A DNA stretch of 64,000 nucleotides from NCBI RefSeq assembly GCF_013694245.2, contig NZ_CP059322.2:4347001-4411000 (forward strand), read 5' to 3'. The position numbers and the translations under genes were made by a program. The DNA is from Micromonospora ferruginea. Its GTDB lineage: Bacteria > Actinomycetota > Actinomycetes > Mycobacteriales > Micromonosporaceae. The notes beneath the pieces are model-generated. The model had not been told where the DNA came from, did no database searches, and saw only the letters and a program-made list of their open reading frames with translations. Positions 1 through 7,476 of the stretch are shown here, piece after piece; the stretch's first letter is position 1; the number at the start of each line of letters is the position of its first letter.

Positions 1-156
1 GTTGGCGGTGACCGGCACCCCGCCAGGGTGGGCCGCCAGGTAGTCGGTCAGCTCGCGGTGCGCGGCGGCCACCGCCTGCGCGGGCGCGGCGACGGCGATC
101 AGGGCACCGCCGAGGACGGCGGCCACCACCATTCGGTACGCGCGGGAAAAAGTCAT
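1..156 (-). CDS. Secreted protein, N-terminal part only
   Basis: The first 52 codons of a gene that runs off the left edge of the window. The start is an ATG preceded by a GGGGGTGTGG purine-rich stretch. The product begins with a classic Sec signal peptide: basic residues (SRAYR), a hydrophobic run rich in V, A, L and I at about residues 9-22, and an APAQA-type cleavage site near residue 27. The mature part visible is too short to assign a family. It is exported or secreted, with function unknown. Confidence 0.6.
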   Translation of the reverse strand, partial: MTFSRAYRMVVAAVLGGALIAVAAPAQAVAAAHRELTDYLAAHPGGVPVTAN

Positions 157-278
157 TCCACACCCCCGTCGGACATTGATGACTTCCTCTGTCCAAGCAG
201 AATAGGAAAGCGTCTTCCCTGATCACCACCCCCCGCGTGGGACGCAGCCTGTCGCCATACCGATATTCTCGCCGCCGC

Positions 279-539
279 TCAATCGGTGGAATTTCCAACG
301 TTGACCCGCTCCGACTGCCAATTGCGCAACGCAGTTTTGATCCGGCGGTTCTCGGCGCTCACCATGCCGAGCCGGCGCGACCGCTCGGCCAGCTCGTACG
401 CGAGGCGGTGCAGGAGAGCGTCCACGTCCTCGGTGCGGTAGCCGCGCCGCAGCCGCGACGTCAACGGCAACTCGACCGCCTCGACCCGGCCCGGCGTGAG
501 CGGCCCGACCAGGGCGTGCGAGCTGCGGTAGACGGCCAT
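279..539 (-). CDS. DivIVA-like domain protein (86 aa)
   Basis: A small cytoplasmic protein. The segment LRRGYRTEDVDALLHRL, about residues 28-44, is typical of the N-terminal DivIVA domain (F/Y-x-x-x-D-V-D-x-x-L). A charged helical stretch suited to coiled-coil formation follows. It is much shorter than true DivIVA/Wag31, so it is more likely a DivIVA-domain accessory protein than the polar growth scaffold itself. Its ATG overlaps the TGA of the upstream reductase by one base (TGATG), which implies translational coupling and places it third in a small operon. Confidence 0.65.
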   Translation of the reverse strand: MAVYRSSHALVGPLTPGRVEAVELPLTSRLRRGYRTEDVDALLHRLAYELAERSRRLGMVSAENRRIKTALRNWQSERVNVGNSTD

Positions 540-1525
540 CACCGGTCCCCGATCACCGGCAGGTGCCGGCGCTGGGCGGGCACCCCGGCGATGCTCAGCC
601 AGCGGCGCGCGGCGGCGAGCATCGCGGGCGGCCCGCACACGTGCACGTGCTGACCGGCCCGGTGGTGGTAGGTCGCCAGGGCGACCGCCGTGCCCCGCTC
701 GGCCGGCGCGGCCTCCGGGTCGTCGGAGAACGCCGGCACCACGCTCAGCCAGTCGTGCGCCTGCTGGAGATCGTCCAGCGCGATCGCGTCATACAGGTCG
801 GCGAACGTGCGGGAGCCGACGATCAAGGTGACCCGCCGGGCGACCGGCGCGGCGGCGACCTGCTCCACCAGGGCGCGCAACGGCGCCAGCCCGGTCCCGC
901 CGGCCACCAGCAGCAGATCGTCACCGCCGTCGACCAATTCCACCCCGGAGTCCAGCGGCGCGCCGAGGTGCAACAGCTCGCCGGGGCGTACCTCGTGGAC
1001 CAGGCTCCGGGAGACGGCCCCGACGGCCCGGACGTGGAACTCGATCGTCCCGTCCGCCCGCGGCACGTTCGCCGGCGACAGCCACCGCCACCGCCCCGGC
1101 CGGCGCGACGTACACACCGGCACCGCCTGGCCGGCGCGGTGCGGCAGCCGCCGCCACGGCCGTACCGTCACCGTGGCGATCGTGTCGGCGGCGCGGTCGT
1201 GGTCGACCACCTCGACCGGCCACCAGGCCGGCCCGTCACCCACCCGGGCGGCGGCCCGCTCCACCAGCCGCCACGCCCGCCACCAGCCCAGACCCGGCGC
1301 GGGCAGCAGCGCGTCGCCGACCGCCGCCGCGTGCCAGGGCCGCAGACCGAAACTCCGGTACGCGCACCCGAGCGCCCGCAGCAACGCCAGCCGCCCGGCC
1401 CGGTCGTCACCGCCCTCCAGCAACCGCGACAGCGACGCGTGCAACAGCGGCGCGTCCCGCTCCGGCAGCAACCCCGGACAGCGGTCCTCGACCGCCGCCC
1501 AGAACCGGGCCGCCTCCTCGGTCAC
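539..1525 (-). CDS. Flavohaemoprotein-type FAD/NAD(P)H oxidoreductase
   Basis: A 328-residue protein, start GTG, overlapping the upstream small gene by GTGA. The C-terminal two thirds is a ferredoxin-NADP reductase module. It has a flavin-binding barrel (about residues 115-215), the NAD(P)-binding VAGGTGLAPLRAL motif (about 208-220) and the HVHVCGPPAML motif near the C terminus. The first 100 residues are helical and resemble a degenerate globin domain, as in flavohaemoglobins, but I cannot point to proximal and distal haem residues with confidence. The likely role is electron transfer from NAD(P)H through FAD, possibly in nitric oxide or oxygen chemistry. The acceptor is unknown. Confidence 0.7.
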   Translation of the reverse strand: MTEEAARFWAAVEDRCPGLLPERDAPLLHASLSRLLEGGDDRAGRLALLRALGCAYRSFGLRPWHAAAVGDALLPAPGLGWWRAWRLVERAAARVGDGPAWWPVEVVDHDRAADTIATVTVRPWRRLPHRAGQAVPVCTSRRPGRWRWLSPANVPRADGTIEFHVRAVGAVSRSLVHEVRPGELLHLGAPLDSGVELVDGGDDLLLVAGGTGLAPLRALVEQVAAAPVARRVTLIVGSRTFADLYDAIALDDLQQAHDWLSVVPAFSDDPEAAPAERGTAVALATYHHRAGQHVHVCGPPAMLAAARRWLSIAGVPAQRRHLPVIGDR

Positions 1526-1734
1526 GGCGCCGCGTCCGCGCCGAAACCGGCCGCGCGCAACGTGCCGTGCCCCCAGCGGGCCAGGCGACACGGGTACGGG
1601 ACGCGCTCGCTGCGGCACAGCGGGCCCTGCGGCCAGCGCTCCGGCACGTGCACGCGCACGGCCAGCGCGGCGAGGACCAGGTCCTCGTCGGTGACCGGGG
1701 TGAGGACGGGGAAGTCGGTGAGTACGGCGGACAT
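1522..1734 (-). CDS. Small hypothetical protein (70 aa), first gene of operon
   Basis: A 70-residue protein starting at an ATG and ending in a GTGA overlap with the start of the reductase. The overlap is the main reason to believe it is translated. It has a hydrophobic, acidic N-terminal half and an Arg/Trp/Gly-rich C-terminal half with one Cys. There is no signal peptide and no motif I recognise. Because it leads the operon of reductase and DivIVA-like protein, it may be a small partner or regulator of the reductase. Confidence 0.5.
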   Translation of the reverse strand: MSAVLTDFPVLTPVTDEDLVLAALAVRVHVPERWPQGPLCRSERVPYPCRLARWGHGTLRAAGFGADAAP

Positions 1735-1977
1735 CGGTGGGCGCCTCCGGGTGCGGGTGTCGTGGGGTGGCGCCGGGGCGGGCGGGGTCGGCGGGTCGCC
1801 GCGATCGGGGACGCGACACCGGCCGGAGCCCGGCACCCGCCCCGGGCCATGCGACAAGCCTCGGCAACCTGTTGGGGCCACAACATGACTACGCTCTGCA
1901 CTTTGCCGGTACCTACGCTGCACCGTCGAGCGCTACGCTGCCTCGGTACTGACTCAGGCCTGATCGAGGACGGCACG
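1735..1977. promoter_or_regulatory. Divergent promoter region with three TACGCT motifs
   Basis: This 243-bp gap separates two divergent genes and contains no convincing gene. The hexamer TACGCT occurs three times on the plus strand, starting at 1890, 1914 and 1934, spaced 24 and 20 bp apart. TACGCT fits the actinobacterial -10 pattern TANNNT. The spacing is also close to two helical turns, so it could be a set of binding sites for the HTH protein encoded just downstream. No good -35 hexamer was found at the expected distance. Confidence 0.3.
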
Positions 1978-2997
1978 ATGACGACGACCGTGCAGAGGTG
2001 GACGGGACGGGAAACCCGGGCGTTGCGTCAGGCCTTGCGGATGAGCATTCGCGACTTCTCCGCGCACCTCGGCGTCGCCGAACGCACCGTCTCGAAGTGG
2101 GAGGCTGGGCAGGAGACCACTTGTCCGCGTCCTGAGATGCAGGCGGCACTCGATACGGCACTCAGCAAAGCGACAGAAGATGTGCGCAATCGCTTCACGT
2201 CGACGCAGCGGAGCAGCATGGGACACCCAGTCGCGACGGAAACCTTCTCCGACCTTGCAACGATAGCCCGACAGCGCCTAGCCGATACTCGGCGATCCGC
2301 CGGCCTCTCGCCGGACGCATTCGCCAGCGTCCTCGGCGGTGTCCTCGGCTGGACCCCTCGCGCCGAGGCGGTCGCCGGCTGGGAGACGACGGACACGCCG
2401 CCTGGCGATGTCCTCTTAGCACTCGATGTGTTGCGCGGTTCGGATATCCGATCGCCCGACAGGTTTGGCGGCCTGACCGCGGTTTACCCGAGCCGATCTC
2501 AGCTCACTGCCCGGCTACCGGCAGATCGGTTGCTCGATGGTGCTCGTAGCGTTCGAGCGATGGGCTTGTCCCTCAACGTGCTCTGTCAGGATTACGCGGA
2601 CCGCCACTGGCAGACTCTGGTGACAGCTGGCGCTCGCGTTCGTTGCCTGTTTCTCGACCCCGCCGGCTCGGCCATCCAAGCACGCGAGACAGAAGAAGCG
2701 TTTCCACCTGGGCAGCTCACAGCGCTGACCAAGCTCAACATGGACACGTTGCTGCGAGTTCGCGATCGCCTGCCATCAGAGCTTCAGAGTCAGATGCAGC
2801 TAGCGACCTACGATCAGACCCTTCGCTTCAACATCCTTATCGTGGATGATCAGTGCGTGACCCAGCCGTACCTCAGCGATAGCCGGGGCGTAGACTCACC
2901 CGCCTTCGTTATCGGGAAAGATGTCCGCCAGGCTGGCCTGTATGAGGTATTTGAGCAGGTCTTCGAGTCGGATTGGCAGCAAGGACGTACGCTATGA
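1978..2997 (+). CDS. XRE-family regulator with C-terminal DUF5919-type domain
   Basis: A 339-residue protein. Residues about 10-50 are a Cro/C1 helix-turn-helix with the recognition segment LGVAERTVSKWEAGQ. A second weaker helical repeat lies at about 85-140. The C-terminal half, with VRCLFLDPAG near residue 222 and TLRFNILIVDD near 282, matches the DUF5919 family as I know it, a PLD-like fold of unknown ligand. The protein is translationally coupled to the next gene by an ATGA overlap. Base composition is lower in G+C than the flanks, so it opens the accessory island. The likely role is a ligand-sensing regulator of the phosphatase operon. The ligand is unknown. Confidence 0.75.
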   Translation: MTTTVQRWTGRETRALRQALRMSIRDFSAHLGVAERTVSKWEAGQETTCPRPEMQAALDTALSKATEDVRNRFTSTQRSSMGHPVATETFSDLATIARQRLADTRRSAGLSPDAFASVLGGVLGWTPRAEAVAGWETTDTPPGDVLLALDVLRGSDIRSPDRFGGLTAVYPSRSQLTARLPADRLLDGARSVRAMGLSLNVLCQDYADRHWQTLVTAGARVRCLFLDPAGSAIQARETEEAFPPGQLTALTKLNMDTLLRVRDRLPSELQSQMQLATYDQTLRFNILIVDDQCVTQPYLSDSRGVDSPAFVIGKDVRQAGLYEVFEQVFESDWQQGRTL

Positions 2998-3824
2998 GTA
3001 GCTACAATGACCTATTGCCCATCGCTACTGAAGCGGTCCGACGCGCAACCGACGCGATGCGGCATGGGTCACCCGGATCCCTCACCTTCAAGGGCGACCG
3101 TGATGTAGCATCCGAACTCGACTTTGCTATCGAGCACGACGCTCGCGTTTTCCTAGCTACTGAGACACCGGAGATCGGTTTCCTCGGCGAGGAATACGGC
3201 ATGTCAGGACCGACCGAGCTCCAGTGGATTCTCGATCCCATCGATGGCACCGCAAATTTTGTCCGCGCCTTACCGCTATGCGGCGTTTCGCTCGCCCTCG
3301 CATATAAGCGGCATCCCGTACTTGGAATTATCCACCTGCCATTCCTGCACTCTCTGTACGCCGCCGTGGAGGGGGGCGGCGCCTACGCGAATGGGAAGCA
3401 CCTTAAAGTCAGCAGCACGAATGCCATAAGGGACGCTATTGTTGCAATCGGCGACTACGCGACTGAACCTGACGCTGATGCCAAAAACAGATTACGGCTT
3501 GCACTAACCGCCCAGCTAGCATCTAAGGCTTACCGCATCCGCATGACGGGCAGCGCTGCGCTCGATTTGGCTTGGCTTGCGCAAGGTCGGTTGGATGCTG
3601 CCCTGACACTTTCGAACCACCCATGGGATGTCGCGGCCGGCACTTTAATCGCCCGAGAAGCAGGGGCCGAAGTGGTTGATGGGGACGGCACATCCCATGG
3701 TTGGCACTCTAAATTTACGCTCGCCGTCTCCCCAGCGCTCACCGGGGACATCCTCGCCCTTTACCTCAAGGCAAACGAGACGGTCAACCCTCCAAAGCGC
3801 GGAAGCCAAGTCGGGTGCAGTTAA
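2994..3824 (+). CDS. Inositol monophosphatase-family phosphatase
   Basis: A 276-residue soluble protein with the metal-binding signature of the IMPase/CysQ superfamily. It has GEEYG near residues 65-69 and DPIDGTANF at 81-89, where Asp81 and Asp84 coordinate metal. The C-terminal motif HPWDVAAGTLIAREAGA carries the third metal Asp. Length is normal for the family. The substrate could be inositol phosphate, histidinol phosphate or a 3',5'-bisphosphate nucleotide, and sequence alone does not decide. The start codon overlaps the stop of the HTH gene, so the two act as a pair. It contains TTA leucine codons, which are rare in high-GC actinomycetes and consistent with acquisition. Confidence 0.8.
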   Translation: MSSYNDLLPIATEAVRRATDAMRHGSPGSLTFKGDRDVASELDFAIEHDARVFLATETPEIGFLGEEYGMSGPTELQWILDPIDGTANFVRALPLCGVSLALAYKRHPVLGIIHLPFLHSLYAAVEGGGAYANGKHLKVSSTNAIRDAIVAIGDYATEPDADAKNRLRLALTAQLASKAYRIRMTGSAALDLAWLAQGRLDAALTLSNHPWDVAAGTLIAREAGAEVVDGDGTSHGWHSKFTLAVSPALTGDILALYLKANETVNPPKRGSQVGCS

Positions 3825-4101
3825 CCCTTCCGCGCACTTTCGCTAATCGCCCCAGCAGCGCTGGTAGACGTTGCCGGTCAGGCGAGGAAGGCGGCCCAAC
3901 CACGTCCACTATCACGATTGATCGAGATTGCCGAAATCGAACCCTTAAAGCTGACCGCCCCATGGGAGCCACAGCACCCTTACATGTTCTCGGTTTACTT
4001 GGTGACCGATCTAGCGGCGGCACAGCTCGATGTACGACAATGGGTGAATGCCACGATCGCTGCCATCGAAACTCAACCCAATAGCGCGCCGCCGGGTAGA
4101 T
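3825..4101 (+). other. Gene-poor gap with an in-frame, coding-like segment
   Basis: No normal gene fits here. The reading frame of the preceding phosphatase stays open from its stop at 3824 to a TAG at 4166. From a possible TTG at 3918 the translation looks protein-like, with AEIEPLKLTAPWEPQHPY followed by a hydrophobic strand. There is no Shine-Dalgarno sequence. It may be the remnant of a gene broken when the island was assembled, or a very small gene overlapping the start of the membrane protein gene. Confidence 0.25.
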
Positions 4102-4593
4102 ATGGACCAAATTCGTGCCAAATTGCTAGCTCCCCAAGATGCCACGAAACGCCCAGACAGTGTTAGTCAAGCCATCCTTGAGCAGTACAAGCTGTATGTC
4201 GAAATGGCTGACCGACTCTCTAGTCGCCGAGGTCTAACGAATACTTTTTTCCTTACCCTAAACACAGCCATCGCATCGCTCGGAACCATTTTAAGTGAAT
4301 CACTAAAAGAACGACCAAAAGCCGCACTCTACTTGCTTCTCATTGTCTTATTGACACAGACGGGTGCATGGTTTGCCATCTTGCGGTCGTACCAACAGCT
4401 AAATTCGGCCAAGTATAGAGTGATCGGTGCATTGGAAGAACACCTGCCTGCCTCCCCATACTGGAAAGCGGAATGGGCGGCGCTAGGAAGCGGCCGTGAC
4501 AAGCGAGTTTATTGGCCGATAAGCCAAGTTGAACAGATCGTACCAGTTTTATTCGCGCTCACCTATGTAGGCTTAATGGCTATCGTATGGTAG
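4102..4593 (+). CDS. Small SLATT/RipA-like integral membrane protein
   Basis: A 163-residue protein. It has a cytoplasmic helical start with the segment LEQYKLYVEMADRLSSRR at about residues 25-42. Two transmembrane segments follow directly (about 44-66 and 73-95), then a soluble stretch and a last hydrophobic segment at the C terminus. The EQYKLYVEMADR...R element before two TM helices is what I associate with RipA-family octameric membrane proteins and SLATT-type two-TM effectors found near nucleotide-signalling defence genes. An upstream ATG at 4048 is possible, but the shorter start removes a non-conserved basic leader. G+C is near 48%. The gene converges on the ATPase gene with a 12-bp gap. 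Confidence 0.6.
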   Translation: MDQIRAKLLAPQDATKRPDSVSQAILEQYKLYVEMADRLSSRRGLTNTFFLTLNTAIASLGTILSESLKERPKAALYLLLIVLLTQTGAWFAILRSYQQLNSAKYRVIGALEEHLPASPYWKAEWAALGSGRDKRVYWPISQVEQIVPVLFALTYVGLMAIVW

Positions 4594-4605
4594 GGTGCAG
4601 CCTGC

Positions 4606-6963
4606 TTACTCTTCAATCTCCAAGTATGGACGGTAAGCCGGGTGGATCTGGAATCTCTTGCTTTTTCTAGAGGCTTTCGCAAGCTTCCTTGCCAGTACAT
4701 CCGCTCTCCTCATCTCACCCTCCGTACCTCCGTAATCAAATGTTGAATCGCTGGTTTCGATCCCTAGAAATCCCAACCTTCGCAAGACGCGTACTACATC
4801 CCCTTTTTCCCTTGGCAGACTTGCTGATTTCAAGATCCGATTCAGCTGCGGCTCCGTGATGATAGAACCTTCTCCAGCAAACTCGATCAGAATTGGCTCT
4901 AAATCCATCTCAGCCGCCACACCTTCCACCAATAACGCCTCGAAGGCGAAGGTGCTGTAGGTCGCTTCCGCCTCCAGAATATCCGACTCCTGGACTTTTG
5001 GATGTTTTGCATTCGTTGCCCGAAGGACTGCCGCGTTTGCGAAGAAAACGAGATCTCTTGGACGCGGCTGCACCCTAGAAAGTAGATAATTTCGCGCCGA
5101 CATGCCTTTTACAGACTCTACAAACGCGCTCTCCCATAGCTCGCTTGCGCTACGCGCATTCGGCCGCGAAGCGAGAAACCGATCCTCCAAGACTCGCGCC
5201 AGCAGCTCGGTGTCCCGCCACTCGATCTCAGTCGTACTGATCTTGTCTGGCTCCCTAGCGTTATCTCTCACATGGGCGTAGATGTCGCTTCTCAGGAAGA
5301 CCGTAAGCGTTACATTGACACTAAGCTTCCGCGAAGTCTCTTTCTTGAACTCATCAACCACACGGCCCACTACGGTCAGCAAACCTAGGAGCAATCGCGA
5401 AAGCATCTCTAAATCGGCGCCCCTATGCCACGCCTTGTCAAGATTATCAACTAATACTGCGATCCGGTTTCGATCGGCAAGAGCCTTCCCAATAAGAGTC
5501 CGCAATGTACGCAGCGTATCGCCATAAAGCGCCGCGTTAACTATTTTCCGTGATGCCTCAACATCCCTTTCGTCAACTCCACCCGAGAGGGTGCTTTCCA
5601 GCGATTTAACTAGACGTTCGAGGCGAATAGAAAAACTCGCGTCAACCCCGCGATGGCTCTGCGTGAGACAATCCCTCAGCTGATCCATCGCCGAGCCAGT
5701 CGGCACCCCAGCCGGACGCTTCTCCGCTTCGTCAACGGCTCGTGCCGCGATTTCTGTGTAAAGCAGATATTTCCACAGACCTTCGATAAGGTAGTCGCCA
5801 AGATGTCGAGATTCAACCTTTGCAAGAACCTCGAGCAGCGCTTCAAGTTCGTAGCTAGCCGGCTTAATAACGCAAACTAAATTTCTTGCATCGTCCCGTA
5901 GAGCCTCTGCCGCTTGCAGCATGTTCGCCGTTTTACCGGTTCCCTTCTTGCCGGTGAAGATCGTAGCGGCAGCCTCGACAACATCTCTAAAATCACGCGT
6001 TTCTACGAAATACTGATCTAGACCATCTTGGTCGCTCTCGGCAACGTGATTGCCGAATCGGAGCGCAGCCAACTCAACACTTAAGTGTTGGCGTACGCGT
6101 GTAGGCGCTTTATGGGCGGGCGATCTGAGGCCCTCTATCCACTGAATGGCACGCTTTTCTAGGTCTGCAGCGTTGCGATAATGCAACGCCAGGTCGCGGT
6201 AATCAAGTGGCATATCCGCACCGTCTTCGAAAACAATCAGAATCTCGCGCCCTAGCCCGCGAGCTATACCTGCAAGCAGCGAAACGCGTGCATTCGCCGT
6301 GGTCGAAAGGAACGCACGCTCAGGCGTCATATGGAACACTGCAAATTGTGAGGTAAAGAGCTCCTCCGCAAACCAGGCTAAAGGAGCACTGCCATACTCC
6401 TCGAAATCAACAGTCTGCACATCGAACTTATCATATGCATCGAGGACTCGAGAAAGGCGCCTGCTCGGCTCATCCTCTTTGAAGCTTGGCATGTAGAATA
6501 ACTTGGTACCGTCCGGCGGGGGTATTTCCGCCCCTCCGGTCAGGTCATACCAGAGAGGCAGAGAAGGTTCCGCCACCAAGCGCTGCACGGTTTTGGTTAG
6601 ATCGCTGGCGTTGCGATAAGACGTTGCGCCAGTCGTGGTAAGTAGCGCAAAAGCTCGAAGCTCCTTCACTGCGTGCGCATCTTGCCCATCGATTAGAATC
6701 GCAACTCGCTTACGCTTTCCGATCGCCAACCCTAGCTCAAACAGCACGTTGGCACTTAGGGTTGTGAGATCGAAAAGACCAAAGGTGCAGCTGTCAATAG
6801 CTTTCTCGACTTCATGGACGATTAATCGTCCATCCACCATCAGATCTTCCCACGTAACGGAATGCGTCTTGCTGCTTCCCAATCCTAGATTAAAGGCGAC
6901 CTCTCGAATCGTTTCGCTTAAGACAGGGGGGCGAGCGCTATAGCCAAAAAACAACAGATGCAT
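4606..6963 (-). CDS. Large ATPase with tandem deoxyribosyltransferase/TIR-like N-terminal domains
   Basis: A 785-residue protein. Residues 1-135 form a Rossmann-like domain with FGLFDLTTLSANVLFELG near 61-78, the Asn-x(4)-Glu pattern of nucleoside 2-deoxyribosyltransferase/TIR-like folds. Residues about 150-285 look like a second degenerate copy. Then comes a P-loop ATPase of the Sll1717 type: YFVETRDF (318-325), Walker A GKKGTGKT (338-345) and a Walker B-like IAVLVDNLDKAW. The C terminus is helical or winged-helix. The predicted function is an NTP-driven switch coupled to a nucleotide- or NAD-processing domain, as in abortive-infection proteins. That is inference from architecture. It has low G+C and lies tail to tail with the small membrane protein gene. 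Confidence 0.7.
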   Translation of the reverse strand: MHLLFFGYSARPPVLSETIREVAFNLGLGSSKTHSVTWEDLMVDGRLIVHEVEKAIDSCTFGLFDLTTLSANVLFELGLAIGKRKRVAILIDGQDAHAVKELRAFALLTTTGATSYRNASDLTKTVQRLVAEPSLPLWYDLTGGAEIPPPDGTKLFYMPSFKEDEPSRRLSRVLDAYDKFDVQTVDFEEYGSAPLAWFAEELFTSQFAVFHMTPERAFLSTTANARVSLLAGIARGLGREILIVFEDGADMPLDYRDLALHYRNAADLEKRAIQWIEGLRSPAHKAPTRVRQHLSVELAALRFGNHVAESDQDGLDQYFVETRDFRDVVEAAATIFTGKKGTGKTANMLQAAEALRDDARNLVCVIKPASYELEALLEVLAKVESRHLGDYLIEGLWKYLLYTEIAARAVDEAEKRPAGVPTGSAMDQLRDCLTQSHRGVDASFSIRLERLVKSLESTLSGGVDERDVEASRKIVNAALYGDTLRTLRTLIGKALADRNRIAVLVDNLDKAWHRGADLEMLSRLLLGLLTVVGRVVDEFKKETSRKLSVNVTLTVFLRSDIYAHVRDNAREPDKISTTEIEWRDTELLARVLEDRFLASRPNARSASELWESAFVESVKGMSARNYLLSRVQPRPRDLVFFANAAVLRATNAKHPKVQESDILEAEATYSTFAFEALLVEGVAAEMDLEPILIEFAGEGSIITEPQLNRILKSASLPREKGDVVRVLRRLGFLGIETSDSTFDYGGTEGEMRRADVLARKLAKASRKSKRFQIHPAYRPYLEIEE

Positions 6964-7476
6964 ACGTTCTTTACCGCCATTCAGATCTATTTGGAGGGCC
7001 CGTCATAGTTTCTCGTTCTGCGAATCGATAGACTCGGACACGCTGGGAATGGTGGCTATCGATGTTCAGTAAGCCCGCCGCTGGCCCCGTTCGGTTCCCA
7101 CGAAGCGACGTCTAACAGCGACAGCCCTCACCTTGCATCCACTGACTGCCAACGGTGCCTTACACATGCAACCTCGGCCCCCTCTCAGTAGTGTGTTCGG
7201 CAGGCTACAGGGAGACACGGCAGACAGGGAGGCGCACACGTCTCATCCTGAGACCCCGCGATGCGGTATCACATCCTGATCAATCGATCAACGTGGATGC
7301 ATAACTTATCGACGAAGTGCGTTTCGGCTGCTTAGATGGCTGCTCGACGGCAAGGAGGCGGGCTGCCGGGTGGGGCTAGAGGTCCAGCAGATCCACTTGA
7401 TCAACACGCAGCCAGCCGCAACTGTCAAGCACCCGACAAAAATCGGAGGGTCCCGCGACCTGCGTGAAGGAGCGAA
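6964..7476. other. 513-bp gap between island ATPase and helicase
   Basis: I see no supportable gene here on either strand. Small open frames have no start signal or protein-like composition. The stretch must hold the promoters of the divergent ATPase and helicase genes, but no clear -35/-10 pair stands out. ATCGAT is repeated (near 7004, 7048 and 7284). A GAAGGAGC Shine-Dalgarno lies just before the helicase GTG. Base composition rises from island-like to host-like across it, so it may contain the right-hand boundary of the low-GC island. Confidence 0.4.

Noticed and set aside
563..1888. Long plus-strand frames opposite the reductase operon and many similar frames elsewhere
   Set aside because: High-GC sequence gives long antisense frames. 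These are Arg/Pro/Gly-rich, lack motifs and lie wholly opposite well-supported genes.
6964..7476. tRNA fragment or attachment site at the island edge
   Set aside because: No cloverleaf arms or T-loop sequence could be found, and no direct repeat with the other island edge.
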